Assembly: GCA_934096785.1 (NCBI GenBank)
Contig: CAKONA010000016.1
Location: 1 to 11,122 of the forward strand
Source of the DNA: an uncultured Bacilli bacterium
Lineage (GTDB): Bacteria; Bacillota_I; Bacilli_A; RF39; UBA660
DNA length: 11,122 bases
Direction of reading: 5' to 3'
This document shows, one piece after another, positions 1-6,288 of this stretch (positions are counted from its first letter, which is position 1; each line of letters starts with the position of its first letter). Both the position numbers and the translations under genes were made by a program. Below the pieces are notes generated by a model that worked only from the letters and a program-made list of their open reading frames with translations, was not told the origin of the DNA and ran no database searches.

Positions 1-34
1 CTCCATTAATAATTTTACAAAATATACAATCCAT
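1..34 (-). CDS. HIT-family protein, N-terminal fragment (cut by window edge)
   Basis: Read on the minus strand from the ATG at 34, the sequence encodes MDCIFCKIING before the window ends. This is the characteristic start of histidine-triad (HIT/Hint-type) nucleotide hydrolases, whose usual opening is close to M-x-C-I-F-C-K-I-I-x-G-E, with the two Cys often binding zinc. HIT proteins hydrolyse nucleoside phosphoramidates and related dinucleotides in the cytoplasm. A GGTGAT Shine-Dalgarno-like stretch lies at 39-44, and a good promoter lies just upstream (51-79). An in-frame ATG at 46 (MVIR before MDC) is possible, but it falls upstream of the ribosome site and near the predicted transcript start, so 34 is preferred. 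The gene diverges from the cysteine desulfurase. The catalytic HxHxH motif lies outside the window, so the call rests on 11 residues. Confidence 0.72.
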   Translation of the reverse strand, partial: MDCIFCKIING

Positions 35-50
35 TCTAATCACCATATTA

Positions 51-79
51 ATTATATCTAAAATTCTCTATAACTTCAA
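51..79 (-). promoter_or_regulatory. sigma-A-like promoter of the HIT gene
   Basis: On the minus strand, TTGAAG (plus 74-79) and a perfect TATAAT (plus 51-56) are separated by exactly 17 bases. The predicted transcript start is near position 44, so the leader would be about 10 nt, with the Shine-Dalgarno at its very 5' end. Confidence 0.55.
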
Positions 80-139
80 TTATTATATTTATTATGTTCA
101 ATTATTTACAAAATGAGTAAACTATTTATAGGTGGTAGT

Positions 140-1327
140 ATGAAAAATAAAAATGATTTCCCAATGAAAGAAAAAAATATAATTTATTTTGACTCCGCAG
201 CAACCACAATGAAACCATATAGAGTTATAGATAAGATAAATGAATATTATTTAGATTACACGGCAAACTCACATAGAGGAGACTACGATATCGCATTTAA
301 AGTAGATGATGAAATTGATTACACTAGAGACTTAGTTAAAATGTTTATAAACGCAAAACGTAAAGAAGAAATAATATTTACAAAGAACACAACTGAATCA
401 CTAAATCAAATCGCATTTGGTTTCTTTATGAATTATCTTAAAGAAAATGATGAAATTATCTTATCAAGCAGTGAACATGCATCAAATATACTTCCATGGT
501 TAATCTTATCAGTTAAAAAGAACATCAAAATAGTATTCGTAGACTCAAAGAATGAAAAATTAGACATAAATGATTTAAAAGACAAAATAACTAGAAGAAC
601 AAAACTAATTTCAATCGCAGAGATAACAAACGTTTCAGGAGACAAAAGGAATATAAAAGAAATATGTAATCTAGCACACTCACATGGAATATTAGTAGTC
701 GTAGATGCAGCTCAAAGTGCACCACATATAAAGATAGATGTACAAGATTCAGAAGTAGACTTCTTAGCATTTTCAAGTCACAAAATGTGTGGTCCAACCG
801 GAGTAGGAGTACTTTATGGAAAATATGAATTACTACGTAAAATGATACCTTATATGTTTGGTGGTGGTATGAATGAAAACTACAATGAAGATCATCTAGA
901 ACTAGAAGAAATACCATATCGCTTTGAAGCAGGAACACCAGATATCGCAAGTATAATAGGATTCTCAGAAGCAATAAAGTTCATTAATGAAATAGGTATA
1001 ACAGAGATAGAAAGAAAAGAAAAATATCTAAGAAAATACCTAATAGAAGAATTAGAGAAAATACCTTATATAAGAATATATAATAAATATAATGAAGGAA
1101 GTACAGTTATTATTAATATAGACGGAGTCTTATCAGGAGACTTAGGACTTTACCTTAATACAAAAGGAATCTGTGTAAGAAGTGGTAAACACTGTGCTAA
1201 AATGGGAGACAACACTGAAGACACAGTAAGAATAAGTCTATATTTTTATAATACATACGAAGAAATAGACAAACTTATAGAAGAATTAAAGAAAAAACAA
1301 GAAATTTTAAAATTTGCTAATTTTTAA
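140..1327 (+). CDS. csd: Cysteine desulfurase (class V aminotransferase fold, SufS/CsdA-like)
   Basis: This is a PLP enzyme that removes sulfur from L-cysteine, giving alanine and an enzyme-bound persulfide for Fe-S cluster or tRNA thiolation chemistry in the cytoplasm. Numbered from the start chosen here, it has YFDSAATT near the N-terminus, a histidine in the SSEHASN segment (H113), D189 in VVVDAAQS, the PLP lysine K215 in SSHKMCGPTG, and the catalytic cysteine C352 in RSGKHCA. The RSGKHCA form matches the group II (SufS/CsdA) active-site loop. At 395 residues it has full family length. An upstream in-frame ATG at 113 has no ribosome site; ATG 140 follows GGTGGT at 131-136 and gives the usual short lead into the YFD motif. 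No SufBCDU or IscU gene is visible beside it, so its sulfur acceptor is unknown. Confidence 0.88.
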   Translation: MKNKNDFPMKEKNIIYFDSAATTMKPYRVIDKINEYYLDYTANSHRGDYDIAFKVDDEIDYTRDLVKMFINAKRKEEIIFTKNTTESLNQIAFGFFMNYLKENDEIILSSSEHASNILPWLILSVKKNIKIVFVDSKNEKLDINDLKDKITRRTKLISIAEITNVSGDKRNIKEICNLAHSHGILVVVDAAQSAPHIKIDVQDSEVDFLAFSSHKMCGPTGVGVLYGKYELLRKMIPYMFGGGMNENYNEDHLELEEIPYRFEAGTPDIASIIGFSEAIKFINEIGITEIERKEKYLRKYLIEELEKIPYIRIYNKYNEGSTVIINIDGVLSGDLGLYLNTKGICVRSGKHCAKMGDNTEDTVRISLYFYNTYEEIDKLIEELKKKQEILKFANF

Positions 1328-1373
1328 TTTTCAAAGCAAAAACCCCAATTTTTGAGCAATTTTCGCCTAAGAG

Positions 1374-1419
1374 AAAATTCAATTTTATCCAAAAAAACAC
1401 CCTTCAAAATTCAATTTTA
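1374..1419. promoter_or_regulatory. paired AT palindromes upstream of ssb (candidate operator)
   Basis: The 14-mer AAAATTCAATTTTA occurs twice, at 1374-1387 and 1406-1419. The first 13 bases of each are a perfect palindrome around a central C. The second copy ends 5 bases before the ssb -35 box. A third inverted repeat, AATTTTC/GAAAATT (1358-1364 with 1373-1379), overlaps the first copy. The rest of the 1328-1424 gap is AT-rich and holds no convincing terminator for the desulfurase gene. Function as an operator is inferred; chance is a real alternative in such AT-rich DNA. Confidence 0.3.
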
Positions 1420-1424
1420 CCTTT

Positions 1425-1454
1425 TTGACACGTAATTTAATTATATGGTATATT
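1425..1454 (+). promoter_or_regulatory. strong extended -10 promoter of ssb
   Basis: A consensus -35 TTGACA (1425-1430) is followed after 18 bases by TATATT (1449-1454), with an extended -10 TG at 1446-1447. The predicted transcript start is near 1461, a few bases before the Shine-Dalgarno AAAGGAGG (1463-1470). It overlaps a nominal upstream ATG (1445), which therefore cannot be the translation start. Confidence 0.75.
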
Positions 1455-1474
1455 CCTTCTCGAAAGGAGGACAT

Positions 1475-1801
1475 ATGTTAAATCATGTAGTCTTAGCAGG
1501 TCGTTTAGTAAGAGACCCAGAGATAACAACAACAGAGAATAACAAGAAAATGACAATCGTAACAGTAGCTGTACCAAGAGGATACAAAAACATGGACGGA
1601 AACTACGATACTGATTTCATTAAATGTGTACTTTGGGCTGGAATCGCAGAAACAACCTGTGAATATTGTAAAAAAGGTGATATTGTCGGAGTAAAAGGAC
1701 GCATCCAAGTTAGTTCTTATGAAAAAGAAAATGAAAAGAAATATAACATGGAAGTAGTCGCAGAAAAAGTATCATTCTTAAGTAGTAGAAAAGCAGAGTA
1801 A
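1475..1801 (+). CDS. ssb: Short single-stranded DNA-binding protein (OB fold, no acidic tail)
   Basis: Binds ssDNA during replication, repair or DNA uptake. The protein opens MLNHVVLAGRLVRDPE, typical of bacterial SSB, followed by the OB-fold signature (TVAVPRGYKN at about 30-39, TDFIKCVLWAG at 46-56 with W54, GDIVGVKGRIQV at 68-79). The start is ATG 1475 behind the near-perfect AAAGGAGG at 1463-1470; an in-frame ATG at 1445 lies inside the promoter and is rejected. At 108 residues it is only the OB domain. The Gly/Gln-rich linker and the acidic DDDLPF-like tip that recruits partners in the main SSB are absent. That resembles the short SsbB-type paralogs (about 113 residues in Bacillus subtilis, linked to competence). 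It stands alone here rather than between rpsF and rpsR, which suggests a second SSB, though the rest of the genome is not visible. Confidence 0.93.
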   Translation: MLNHVVLAGRLVRDPEITTTENNKKMTIVTVAVPRGYKNMDGNYDTDFIKCVLWAGIAETTCEYCKKGDIVGVKGRIQVSSYEKENEKKYNMEVVAEKVSFLSSRKAE

Positions 1802-1810
1802 TCTGCTTTT
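1789..1810 (+). terminator. terminator hairpin enclosing the ssb stop codon
   Basis: AAAAGCAGA (1789-1797) pairs perfectly with TCTGCTTTT (1802-1810), a 9-bp stem with the 4-nt loop GTAA. The TAA stop (1799-1801) sits in the loop. The 3' arm ends in four T, then ATTA, a short U-tract, so termination is plausible but not certain. Confidence 0.6.
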
Positions 1811-2132
1811 ATTACTACAAGAACAAAAAAGCAAACAAAAAATTAAACTCAATGGGTTAAAAATTTAAATGAAGTTATTAAATAAATATATAAAAAATTA
1901 TCAAACAAAAAAATATCTACATCATACTTATAGTTTAAGTCAATTGATTACTTAAAAAGGTGCGACACTGTCGCGCTAATTGGATTCATTTATAATTATT
2001 ACTAATAAAGAATATTAAGATAAGTGATTACTCTATAAGCCTAATACATATGAACAGCACACCTGCACTAACATAAAAAATAACATACGAACAAAAAAAC
2101 ATATCATAAAAGTTAAGAAATAGGAGTAATAT
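1811..2132. other. long non-coding stretch upstream of the nuclease gene
   Basis: About 320 bases with no convincing gene, very AT-rich and unusually long for this compact window. It holds an AT stem-loop, TTTAAGT/ACTTAAA (1934-1940 with 1950-1956), followed directly by a GC-rich palindrome (1959-1977, separate entry). A 28-codon frame from ATG 1869 has no ribosome site. No clear promoter for the downstream nuclease could be picked; its Shine-Dalgarno AGGAG is at 2122-2126. Confidence 0.6.
1959..1977. repeat. left GC-rich hairpin of the nuclease island
   Basis: GCGACACTGTCGC (1962-1974) is a perfect 13-base palindrome. With flanking G-C and G-U pairs the stem extends to 1959-1977 around the triloop ACT. 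It contains GTGCGACA (1960-1967), a word repeated in the right hairpin. It is preceded by AAAAA and followed by CTAATT. There is no T-run on the plus strand, so it is not a plus-strand terminator; read on the minus strand it is followed by TTTTT, but no minus-strand gene is seen here. Confidence 0.6.
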
Positions 2133-3023
2133 ATGAATTATTATAACGAATCAAAAAACAAATTAATAGAAAATGAAATATATATAAAAGTAAAAGATTA
2201 TTTAAAAGAAAGAAATACTCTTGCAACGTATTATGAAATAGGAAAACTATTAAATGAAGCAGGTGGAAAATATGGCGATAATATTATAGATACATACTCA
2301 AAAAAGTTAGTTCACGAAGTTGGTGAAAAATATAGTAAAAGGACATTATTTAGAATGAAACAATTATATAAAGTATTTAGTAATGAAAATGTATCAAAGA
2401 TATGGACACAATTAAGTTGGAGTCATATTAAACTTTTATTTTCTATGGATGTTAATTCTATTAATTATTACATAAGTATAATTAGGAAGCAGAATATTTC
2501 AGTTCGCGATTTAGAAACAAAAATAAAAAACAAAGAGTATGAAAGATTGCTAACGGAAACTAAAGACAAATTGATTAAAGGCGAAAATGCAGATATAAAA
2601 GATTTAGTTCCAGACCCCATACTTATTAAGAAGAATAGCGATATGGAAACAATTAGTGAAAAAATGTTGCATCAGTTAATTCTTGAAAACATAACGTTAT
2701 TTATGAAAGAATTAGGAAATGGTTTTAGTTACATAGATAGTGAATATAAAATTAAAATAGGAAACAATTACCATAGAATAGATTTATTGTTTTTCAATAT
2801 TAAATATAATGCTTATGTTGTAGTAGAACTAAAAGTAAAAGAATTTAAAGCAGAGTTTATTTCACAAGTTCAAAAATATATGAACTACATTGATAAGAAT
2901 ATTAAAGAGCCTAGTAACAATAATACAATAGGAATTATAATATGTAAAAAAGAAAATAAATTTGTAATAGAATACTGTTCTGATAATAGAATTATTGTTA
3001 GGGAATATGAGTTGATTAGATAA
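2133..3023 (+). CDS. DUF1016/YhcG-family PDDEXK nuclease
   Basis: The N-terminal half (about 15-135) matches the DUF1016 N-terminal domain: ATYYEIGKLLNEAG, then EVGEKYSKRTLFRMKQLYKVF and the conserved TQLSWSHIKLLF. The C-terminal half (about 170-290) carries a PDDEXK nuclease core: E185 in a helix, D217 in YHRIDLLFF, E232-x-K234 in VVVELKVKEF, then Q246 in ISQVQKYMNYID. All core catalytic residues appear intact, so a metal-dependent DNA nuclease is expected; the biological role of the family is not settled. At 296 residues it is a little shorter than the roughly 340 of E. coli YhcG. The start ATG 2133 has AGGAG at 2122-2126. Codon use looks different from its neighbours (more AAT, ATT and TTA; fewer AAC and CTA), and it sits alone between long non-coding stretches and two related hairpins, which suggests horizontal acquisition. 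No restriction-modification genes lie beside it. Confidence 0.85.
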   Translation: MNYYNESKNKLIENEIYIKVKDYLKERNTLATYYEIGKLLNEAGGKYGDNIIDTYSKKLVHEVGEKYSKRTLFRMKQLYKVFSNENVSKIWTQLSWSHIKLLFSMDVNSINYYISIIRKQNISVRDLETKIKNKEYERLLTETKDKLIKGENADIKDLVPDPILIKKNSDMETISEKMLHQLILENITLFMKELGNGFSYIDSEYKIKIGNNYHRIDLLFFNIKYNAYVVVELKVKEFKAEFISQVQKYMNYIDKNIKEPSNNNTIGIIICKKENKFVIEYCSDNRIIVREYELIR

Positions 3024-3065
3024 GATATTTAGTGATGAAAAGCATAAACTTAATGCGAACCAAAA

Positions 3066-3084
3066 GTCGCACCACTAGTGCGAC
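3066..3084. repeat. right GC-rich hairpin of the nuclease island
   Basis: GTCGCAC (3066-3072) pairs with GTGCGAC (3078-3084), a perfect 7-bp stem with the loop CACTA, starting 42 bases after the nuclease stop codon. It carries GTGCGACA (3078-3085), also found in the left hairpin. As on the left, it is preceded by an A-run (AAAA) and followed by AATTA, so both hairpins have the same orientation. It lacks a downstream T-run on the plus strand, which argues against a simple terminator. Confidence 0.6.
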
Positions 3085-3163
3085 AATTAATGTCACACTT
3101 CAATAATTGTATTAAAAGATATAAATGAAATAAAAAACAATACCTAAAAGTTTAAAAATATAG

Positions 3164-3169
3164 TATAAT
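3164..3169 (+). promoter_or_regulatory. -10 box for the phosphorylase gene
   Basis: A perfect TATAAT lies 24 bases before the ATG. No good -35 is visible at the expected distance (about 3141-3146). The predicted transcript start near 3176 would put the Shine-Dalgarno AGGATGTG (3182-3189) close to the 5' end. Confidence 0.4.
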
Positions 3170-3193
3170 AATCTATAGAATAGGATGTGTGAT

Positions 3194-4471
3194 ATGAAAG
3201 CAGTCGAAATAACAAATAAAGTAAACAATAAAGAAAAACTTGATTACAAAGAAATAGAATACATGATTAAAAGTTATGACAAAGGAAGAATAAATGATGA
3301 AACAATGAGTGGATTCATTTGGGCAATTTATCATAATGGCCTTTCTTTAGAAGAAACATACTATCTAACAGATGCGATGGTTAAAAGTGGTGAAGTAATA
3401 GATTTATCTTCACTAAGCAAAAAAGCAGTAGACAAGCATTCAACTGGAGGAGTAGGAGACAAAATAACTTTAATCGTTTCACCAATTGTAGCATGCGCAG
3501 GAGTAGCTGTTCCTAAAATGAGTGGAAGAGGTCTAGGTCTAACTGGTGGGACAGTAGACAAACTAGAGAGCATCACAGGCTACAAACTAAAACTAAGTAA
3601 AAAAGCATTCATCGATATGCTTGAAACAGTAGGTTGCTCAGTAATAAGTCAAAGTGAAAAAATCGCAGTCGCAGATAAAAAGATATATGCTTTAAGAAAC
3701 GAAATAGGTGCAGTAGATTCAATACCACTAATCGCAAGCTCAATCATGTCAAAGAAAATCGCAAGCGGAAGTGACATAATCATAATAGACTTAAAAGTAG
3801 GTAAAGGCGCATTCATGAAAAACATAAAGAGTGCTACATCACTTGCTAAAACAATGGTAAAAATAGGTTCATACTACGATAAAAAAGTAATATGTACACT
3901 AAGTGACATGAACATTCCACTAGGAAGAAACATAGGTAACGCTTTAGAAGTAAAAGAAGTTATAGACTTCTTTAATGGCAAATACGATAAAAGATTATAC
4001 GAACTATCAGTATACATCTCAAGCCTTATGATAAGTAGCGCTAAAGGAATAAGTCAAAGAGAAGCAAAGAAGTTAGTAATCAACCTACTTGAAAGTGGAC
4101 ATGCAAGAAATAAATTCTATGAATGGATTAAAGCACAAGGTGGAGACATCAAAAAACTAAAAGGAAAAACTAAAAAATACATAGTAGTCTCAACAAAAGA
4201 AGGATACGTAAACAACATAGATTCAGTTCGCCTTGCTAAACTTGAATTTGAACTAGGCGCAGGAAGACATAAAAAGACAGACAAAATAGACTATGGAGTA
4301 GGTATTTCACTAAATAAAACACTAGGAGACAAAGTCTACAAAGGAGACATCTTAGCAACCATCTACTACAACAAAAAAGTAGAAAACATGGAAACAGAAC
4401 TAAAAGACTCATTCAAAATAGAAAAGAAAAAGAGAAGACCTAAAAAAATAATAATAAAAACAATAAAGTAA
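3194..4471 (+). CDS. deoA: Pyrimidine-nucleoside (thymidine) phosphorylase
   Basis: Splits thymidine, deoxyuridine or uridine with phosphate into the free base and (deoxy)ribose-1-phosphate, a cytoplasmic pyrimidine salvage step. Numbered from ATG 3194, it has KHSTGGVGD at 81-89 (phosphate site), KMSGRGLGLTGGT at 108-120, YALR with R168, and SIMSKK at 183-188, the pyrimidine-binding Arg, Ser and Lys of the family. The C-terminal domain has GAGR and VGDKVYKGD-type motifs. Length is 425, close to the 430-440 usual for Pdp/DeoA. ATG 3194 gives the family-typical MKAVEI start with AGGATGTG 4 bases upstream; an in-frame ATG at 3185 overlaps that ribosome site and is rejected. Gram-positive members are often named pdp and accept both uridine and thymidine; specificity cannot be decided here. 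The C-terminal tail is very Lys-rich. No other deo genes are adjacent. Confidence 0.93.
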   Translation: MKAVEITNKVNNKEKLDYKEIEYMIKSYDKGRINDETMSGFIWAIYHNGLSLEETYYLTDAMVKSGEVIDLSSLSKKAVDKHSTGGVGDKITLIVSPIVACAGVAVPKMSGRGLGLTGGTVDKLESITGYKLKLSKKAFIDMLETVGCSVISQSEKIAVADKKIYALRNEIGAVDSIPLIASSIMSKKIASGSDIIIIDLKVGKGAFMKNIKSATSLAKTMVKIGSYYDKKVICTLSDMNIPLGRNIGNALEVKEVIDFFNGKYDKRLYELSVYISSLMISSAKGISQREAKKLVINLLESGHARNKFYEWIKAQGGDIKKLKGKTKKYIVVSTKEGYVNNIDSVRLAKLEFELGAGRHKKTDKIDYGVGISLNKTLGDKVYKGDILATIYYNKKVENMETELKDSFKIEKKKRRPKKIIIKTIK

Positions 4472-4495
4472 ATTCAATCACGAATTTATTTTTTT
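4469..4495 (+). terminator. terminator overlapping the phosphorylase stop codon
   Basis: TAAATTC (4469-4475) pairs with GAATTTA (4482-4488) around the loop AATCAC and is followed by seven T (4489-4495). The 5' arm begins with the TAA stop codon. The stem is AT-rich and weak, but the T-run is good. Confidence 0.55.
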
Positions 4496-4515
4496 ATATT
4501 GTAAATACTATTAAT

Positions 4516-5223
4516 ATGAAAAAGATAATATTAAGTTTACTACTACTGTTACCTCTAAATATAGAAGCAATAGAGAAAATAAAAATCAATAACGAAGACT
4601 TATCTCCAATATTTGATACTAATACATACGTATATAATTATTACACGAATGAAAATACTATCAACATAGAAGTAACACCATCTAAAGATGAAACAATCAC
4701 CGGAGATGGAAAGTTCACACTAAATAACGATGAAGAGACTTTTATAATCTCATCTTCTAGAGGTAATGACATAAAAATAAGAGTGTTCAAGAACTATATA
4801 AAAAAAGAAGAGAAAAGCGAAATACTAAGTCTTGACATAGAAGGCTATAACCTTAACTTCGATAAAAATATTCATGAATACAATCTAAACATTGAAAAAG
4901 AAGAATCCTTAAACATTAACTATGAACTATCAAATGATTCATCTCAACTAAATATAATAGGAAACGGAAACTTCAACAAAACAAAAAACGAAATAAAGAT
5001 AATTCTAGATAACAATGAAACTTACACAATAAATGTATTTAAATCCATACCTGTCTCAAAAGAAATAAAAGAAGAAACTGTTAAACCAATGAGTTATGCA
5101 AAAAAAGAAATAGTAAAATATATCATAATCACTATTTCTTGTTCAATAATTTTCTTATTCTATAAATTTATATTTTCTTCAAAGCTTACTTTGCATGTTT
5201 TACCAAATACTCTTCATAAGTAA
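4516..5223 (+). CDS. Secreted membrane-anchored protein with two cadherin-like beta-sandwich domains
   Basis: Residues 1-18 form a signal peptide (Lys-Lys, then ILSLLLLLPL, likely cut after IEA). Two similar domains follow, at about 21-93 and 101-176, each with the pattern of the bacterial cadherin-like beta-sandwich family (L-x-x-x-D-x-x-x-x-Y-x-x, then a run of alternating beta strands ending in Y/I-x-I-x-V-F-K). The second has the clear version: LNFDKNIHEYNLNIEKEE. A charged linker leads to one transmembrane helix (201-219) and a short tail, so most of the protein should face outside. The ligand and role are unknown. No Shine-Dalgarno is visible before ATG 4516, which is otherwise fixed by the signal peptide; translation may be leaderless or SD-independent. 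The 3' end overlaps the convergent carboxypeptidase gene by 38 bases, and the last 15 residues are encoded there. Confidence 0.75.
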   Translation: MKKIILSLLLLLPLNIEAIEKIKINNEDLSPIFDTNTYVYNYYTNENTINIEVTPSKDETITGDGKFTLNNDEETFIISSSRGNDIKIRVFKNYIKKEEKSEILSLDIEGYNLNFDKNIHEYNLNIEKEESLNINYELSNDSSQLNIIGNGNFNKTKNEIKIILDNNETYTINVFKSIPVSKEIKEETVKPMSYAKKEIVKYIIITISCSIIFLFYKFIFSSKLTLHVLPNTLHK

Positions 5224-6178
5224 CATTCTCAGTAAACACCTTAGTAGCTAAATCTACACCTAAATATCTATAATGCCATGGTTCATACCCGTATCCAGTA
5301 ATAAACTCTTTACCTTTTGGATATCTTTCTATAAATCCATATTTATATGAGTTAGCTTTAAGCCACTTATATTCTTTTGTTTGATCAAATCTTTCTTCAG
5401 TATCGTTAAGGTCAACTGCAAGACCTAATTGATGTTCAGAGTATCCAGGTTTTGCTGAATATATAAGCGCATGTTCTTCACCATTTCTTTTAACAGAATT
5501 ATTATATAAACCTGCTTGTGTACTTTCAGTCCTATATCCTGATATTACAAGTAAATCAATTCCTTCTTTTTTAGCAGCATCAATCATCTTCATTAAAGCT
5601 TCAGCAGCAACTTTCTTAATCTTATGACCACGACTACTATATTCCTTACTCAATGTAACTAAATCACTTGCTTCAAAGTTACTAGGTAACTTATTATATT
5701 TGTTTACAAGAACGTCTATCTTATCATAATCAGTTATTTCGTTAACATTAGTATAAAACTCATTATCAATTCCAACTTCAACATATATAACAACATTATC
5801 TGTATCATAATCCTTATGTTCATTATAATATTTCTGATATCTACTAGTATTCTCACACTTATAATAAGGACTAGCTATAAACTTAGATATATCTTCATAC
5901 TTCTCACTAAGCAAATATTTTTTAACATCAACATTACTTATCTTACTAGATATAACATCAATATCTTTAATATCATAACCTAAATCAAGTAACTCCTCTT
6001 TATACATATATTCTTCTTTATTTAATTCTTTTCCTCCACTAGAATCATTTTCATTATCAGGATTATTTATATCTCTAATACATAAAAATGCTCCAGTTAA
6101 TATTAAAGCACTTATTAATAAAACTATAATTCTCTTAAGAAGAATTTTAACACTTCTTTTAAGATGTCTTCTCTTCAT
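5186..6178 (-). CDS. VanY-type D-alanyl-D-alanine carboxypeptidase (M15B), membrane-anchored
   Basis: Trims the terminal D-Ala from peptidoglycan stem peptides outside the membrane. The N-terminus is very basic (MKRRHLKRSVKILLKR) followed by one transmembrane segment (about 15-34), then an extracellular region of mainly helical look (52-165), including RYQKYYNEHKDYDTDNVVIYVEVGID, a section commonly seen in Gram-positive VanY proteins. The M15 zinc peptidase domain occupies about 170-320: VISGYRTESTQAGLYN at 211-226, SEHQLGLAVDL with zinc ligands H249 and D256, and EPWHYRYLG with the catalytic E299 and third zinc ligand H302. All are present, so it should be active. The start has AAGGATGTG (plus 6184-6192) upstream. 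No VanR/S or ligase genes are nearby, so this is more likely housekeeping wall maturation than a glycopeptide-resistance cluster. Confidence 0.93.
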   Translation of the reverse strand: MKRRHLKRSVKILLKRIIVLLISALILTGAFLCIRDINNPDNENDSSGGKELNKEEYMYKEELLDLGYDIKDIDVISSKISNVDVKKYLLSEKYEDISKFIASPYYKCENTSRYQKYYNEHKDYDTDNVVIYVEVGIDNEFYTNVNEITDYDKIDVLVNKYNKLPSNFEASDLVTLSKEYSSRGHKIKKVAAEALMKMIDAAKKEGIDLLVISGYRTESTQAGLYNNSVKRNGEEHALIYSAKPGYSEHQLGLAVDLNDTEERFDQTKEYKWLKANSYKYGFIERYPKGKEFITGYGYEPWHYRYLGVDLATKVFTENVTYEEYLVKHAK

Positions 6179-6200
6179 ACAATCACATCCTTACATCTAT

Positions 6201-6229
6201 ATTATACTATAATACATATATTTTAAGAA
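6201..6229 (-). promoter_or_regulatory. probable promoter of the carboxypeptidase gene
   Basis: On the minus strand a perfect TATAAT (plus 6201-6206) is preceded at 17 bases by a weak -35, TTCTTA (plus 6224-6229). The predicted transcript start near 6194 lies just before the Shine-Dalgarno AAGGATGTG. Confidence 0.42.
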
Positions 6230-6243
6230 TAATTTTTTATTAT

Positions 6244-6288
6244 TTGACACTTTAAATTCATAAATTTCACACACGAAACCGATATATT
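6244..6288 (+). promoter_or_regulatory. control region of the ABC exporter operon
   Basis: A TATATT -10 candidate (6283-6288) is placed so that transcription would start at about 6295, right at the GAAAGGA Shine-Dalgarno (6295-6301). No proper -35 precedes it. Further upstream lie a consensus TTGACA (6244-6249) with no matching -10, the inverted repeat AAATT-CATA-AATTT (6254-6267), and TTTC-ACACAC-GAAA. This arrangement could fit an activator-dependent promoter, but it is only suggestive. Confidence 0.3.

Noticed and set aside
433..974. Minus-strand open frames within the cysteine desulfurase gene
   Set aside because: Low-complexity Leu/Phe-rich translations opposite a gene with all catalytic motifs, with no ribosome site and no recognisable domain.
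1313..1354. Terminator after the desulfurase gene (TTTGCT/AGCAAA or CAAAAA/TTTTTG pairs)
   Set aside because: Stems are short, AT-rich and have long loops or lack a following T-run; not strong enough to call.
1445..1474. N-terminal extension of ssb from ATG 1445
   Set aside because: The ATG lies inside the promoter (-10 at 1449-1454), upstream of the predicted transcript start; ATG 1475 has an ideal Shine-Dalgarno and the family-typical N-terminus.
1869..1955. 28-codon frame (ATG 1869, TAA 1953) after ssb
   Set aside because: No ribosome site, Lys/Tyr-rich composition expected of AT-rich non-coding DNA, no recognisable motif; its end falls in an AT stem-loop.
3024..3065. Partner gene (methylase or antitoxin) for the DUF1016 nuclease
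   Set aside because: The flanks hold no frame with a ribosome site; the next genes are an SSB and a nucleoside phosphorylase with independent signals.
5186..6178. Glycopeptide-resistance (van) cluster because of the VanY-type enzyme
   Set aside because: No vanRS, vanHAX or racemase genes are next to it; the neighbours are an unknown surface protein and an ABC exporter, so ordinary wall maturation is more likely.
6244..6266. TTGACA as the -35 of a promoter for the exporter operon
   Set aside because: No acceptable -10 lies 16-18 bases downstream (TCACAC region), and TATATT is 33 bases away; kept only as part of an unresolved control region.
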